DNA of 6,672 nucleotides from TMP-24 sp031376305 (GTDB lineage: Bacteria > Pseudomonadota > Alphaproteobacteria > Rhodobacterales > Rhodobacteraceae), in the NCBI GenBank assembly GCA_031376305.1, contig JANMDM010000210.1, positions 1 through 6,672 of the forward strand, in the 5' to 3' direction. How positions within the stretch are numbered: the stretch's first letter is position 1; every line of letters starts with the position of its first letter. Positions 6,263-6,672 of the stretch are shown one piece after another. Under the pieces are notes generated by a model. That model saw nothing but the letters and a program-made list of their open reading frames with translations, was not told the origin of the DNA and ran no database searches. Both the position numbers and the translations under genes were made by a program.

Positions 6263-6672
6263 GCGTCCGCTCCCCCCTGCCTCATGACAGCGCCAAACTG
6301 CACGTCACCGGGCGCGCCCGCTATGTCGATGACCTGCCGGTGCCACAAGGCACGCTGCATCTGGCCTTTGGCCTCTCGACGGTGGCGCATGGCGAGATTC
6401 TGTCGATGGACCTGTCTGCTGTGCGGGCTGCACCGGGCGTCGTGATAGTGATGACCGCTGCGGATCTGCCCTTTGCCAATGATGTGTCGCCCTCGGCCCA
6501 TGACGAACCCTTGCTGGCCAAAGGCACCGTGCATCACGTCGGGCAGACGGTGTTTCTGGTGGTGGCGGAAAGTCATCTGGCGGCGCGCAAGGCGGCACGA
6601 CTGGGGAAGGTTGCCTATAAGGAATTACCAGCACTTTTGACCATTGATCAGGCCCTTGCCGCCAACAGCCGC
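6259..6672 (+). CDS. xdhB: Xanthine dehydrogenase molybdopterin-binding subunit, 5' part
   Basis: The open frame starts at the ATG of the ATGA overlap with xdhA and runs without a stop to the window edge, giving 138 codons of a subunit normally near 770-780 residues. XdhB carries the molybdenum cofactor and the purine-binding active site, and pairs with XdhA as an (alpha-beta)2 enzyme. The part seen is the N-terminal aldehyde oxidase/xanthine dehydrogenase a/b hammerhead domain. It opens with LPHDSAKLHVTGRARYVDDL (7-26), then has LHLAFGLST (33-41), PGVVIVMTAADLP (59-71) and VHHVGQTVFLVVAESHLAARKAA (91-113). These match Rhodobacter-type XdhB from memory. The cofactor-binding and catalytic residues lie beyond the edge. 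The four-base overlap implies translational coupling, suited to equal subunit amounts. The insertion factor xdhC often follows and would be expected outside the window. Confidence 0.95.

Overview
The window looks like chromosomal DNA of a GC-rich alphaproteobacterium, most likely of the Rhodobacterales (Rhodobacter/roseobacter relatives). The DnaE, XdhA and XdhB proteins read closest, from memory, to Rhodobacter-type proteins. An intergenic hairpin next to dnaE also resembles a palindromic repeat that I recall from many alphaproteobacterial genomes. No database search was possible. I see no transposase, integrase, tRNA, rRNA or CRISPR array.

Layout. Positions 1-276 are an AT-rich, repeat-bearing intergenic stretch. 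It ends in a hairpin plus T-run that fits a terminator for dnaE. Positions 277-3738 (minus strand) hold the complete gene for the DNA polymerase III alpha subunit, with its catalytic aspartates and clamp-binding motif. Positions 3739-3867 are a divergent intergenic region with an imperfect palindromic repeat. Positions 3868-4708 (plus strand) hold a tightly overlapping pair: an ArsR-type winged-helix repressor and an AHSA1/SRPBCC-fold ligand-binding protein. A 22-bp near-palindrome overlaps the start of the repressor gene and probably mediates autoregulation. Positions 4709-4891 are the leader of the xanthine dehydrogenase operon, with a candidate promoter, two small inverted repeats and a foldable RNA segment. 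Positions 4892-6262 hold complete xdhA (iron-sulfur and FAD subunit). It overlaps xdhB (molybdopterin subunit) by four bases, and xdhB runs off the right edge.

How the parts work together. XdhA and XdhB form the xanthine dehydrogenase that converts hypoxanthine to xanthine and urate in purine catabolism. The ArsR-SRPBCC pair is a self-contained regulatory unit of unknown ligand. DnaE is housekeeping and transcribed in the opposite direction. The most interesting unexplained part is the xdhA leader. There the segment ACCCGC can pair with either of two copies of GCGGGT, one of which lies in the probable ribosome-binding region of xdhA. A 32-codon open frame that covers this structure ends on the xdhA start codon. 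This may be a purine-linked translational switch, but it may also be chance in GC-rich DNA.
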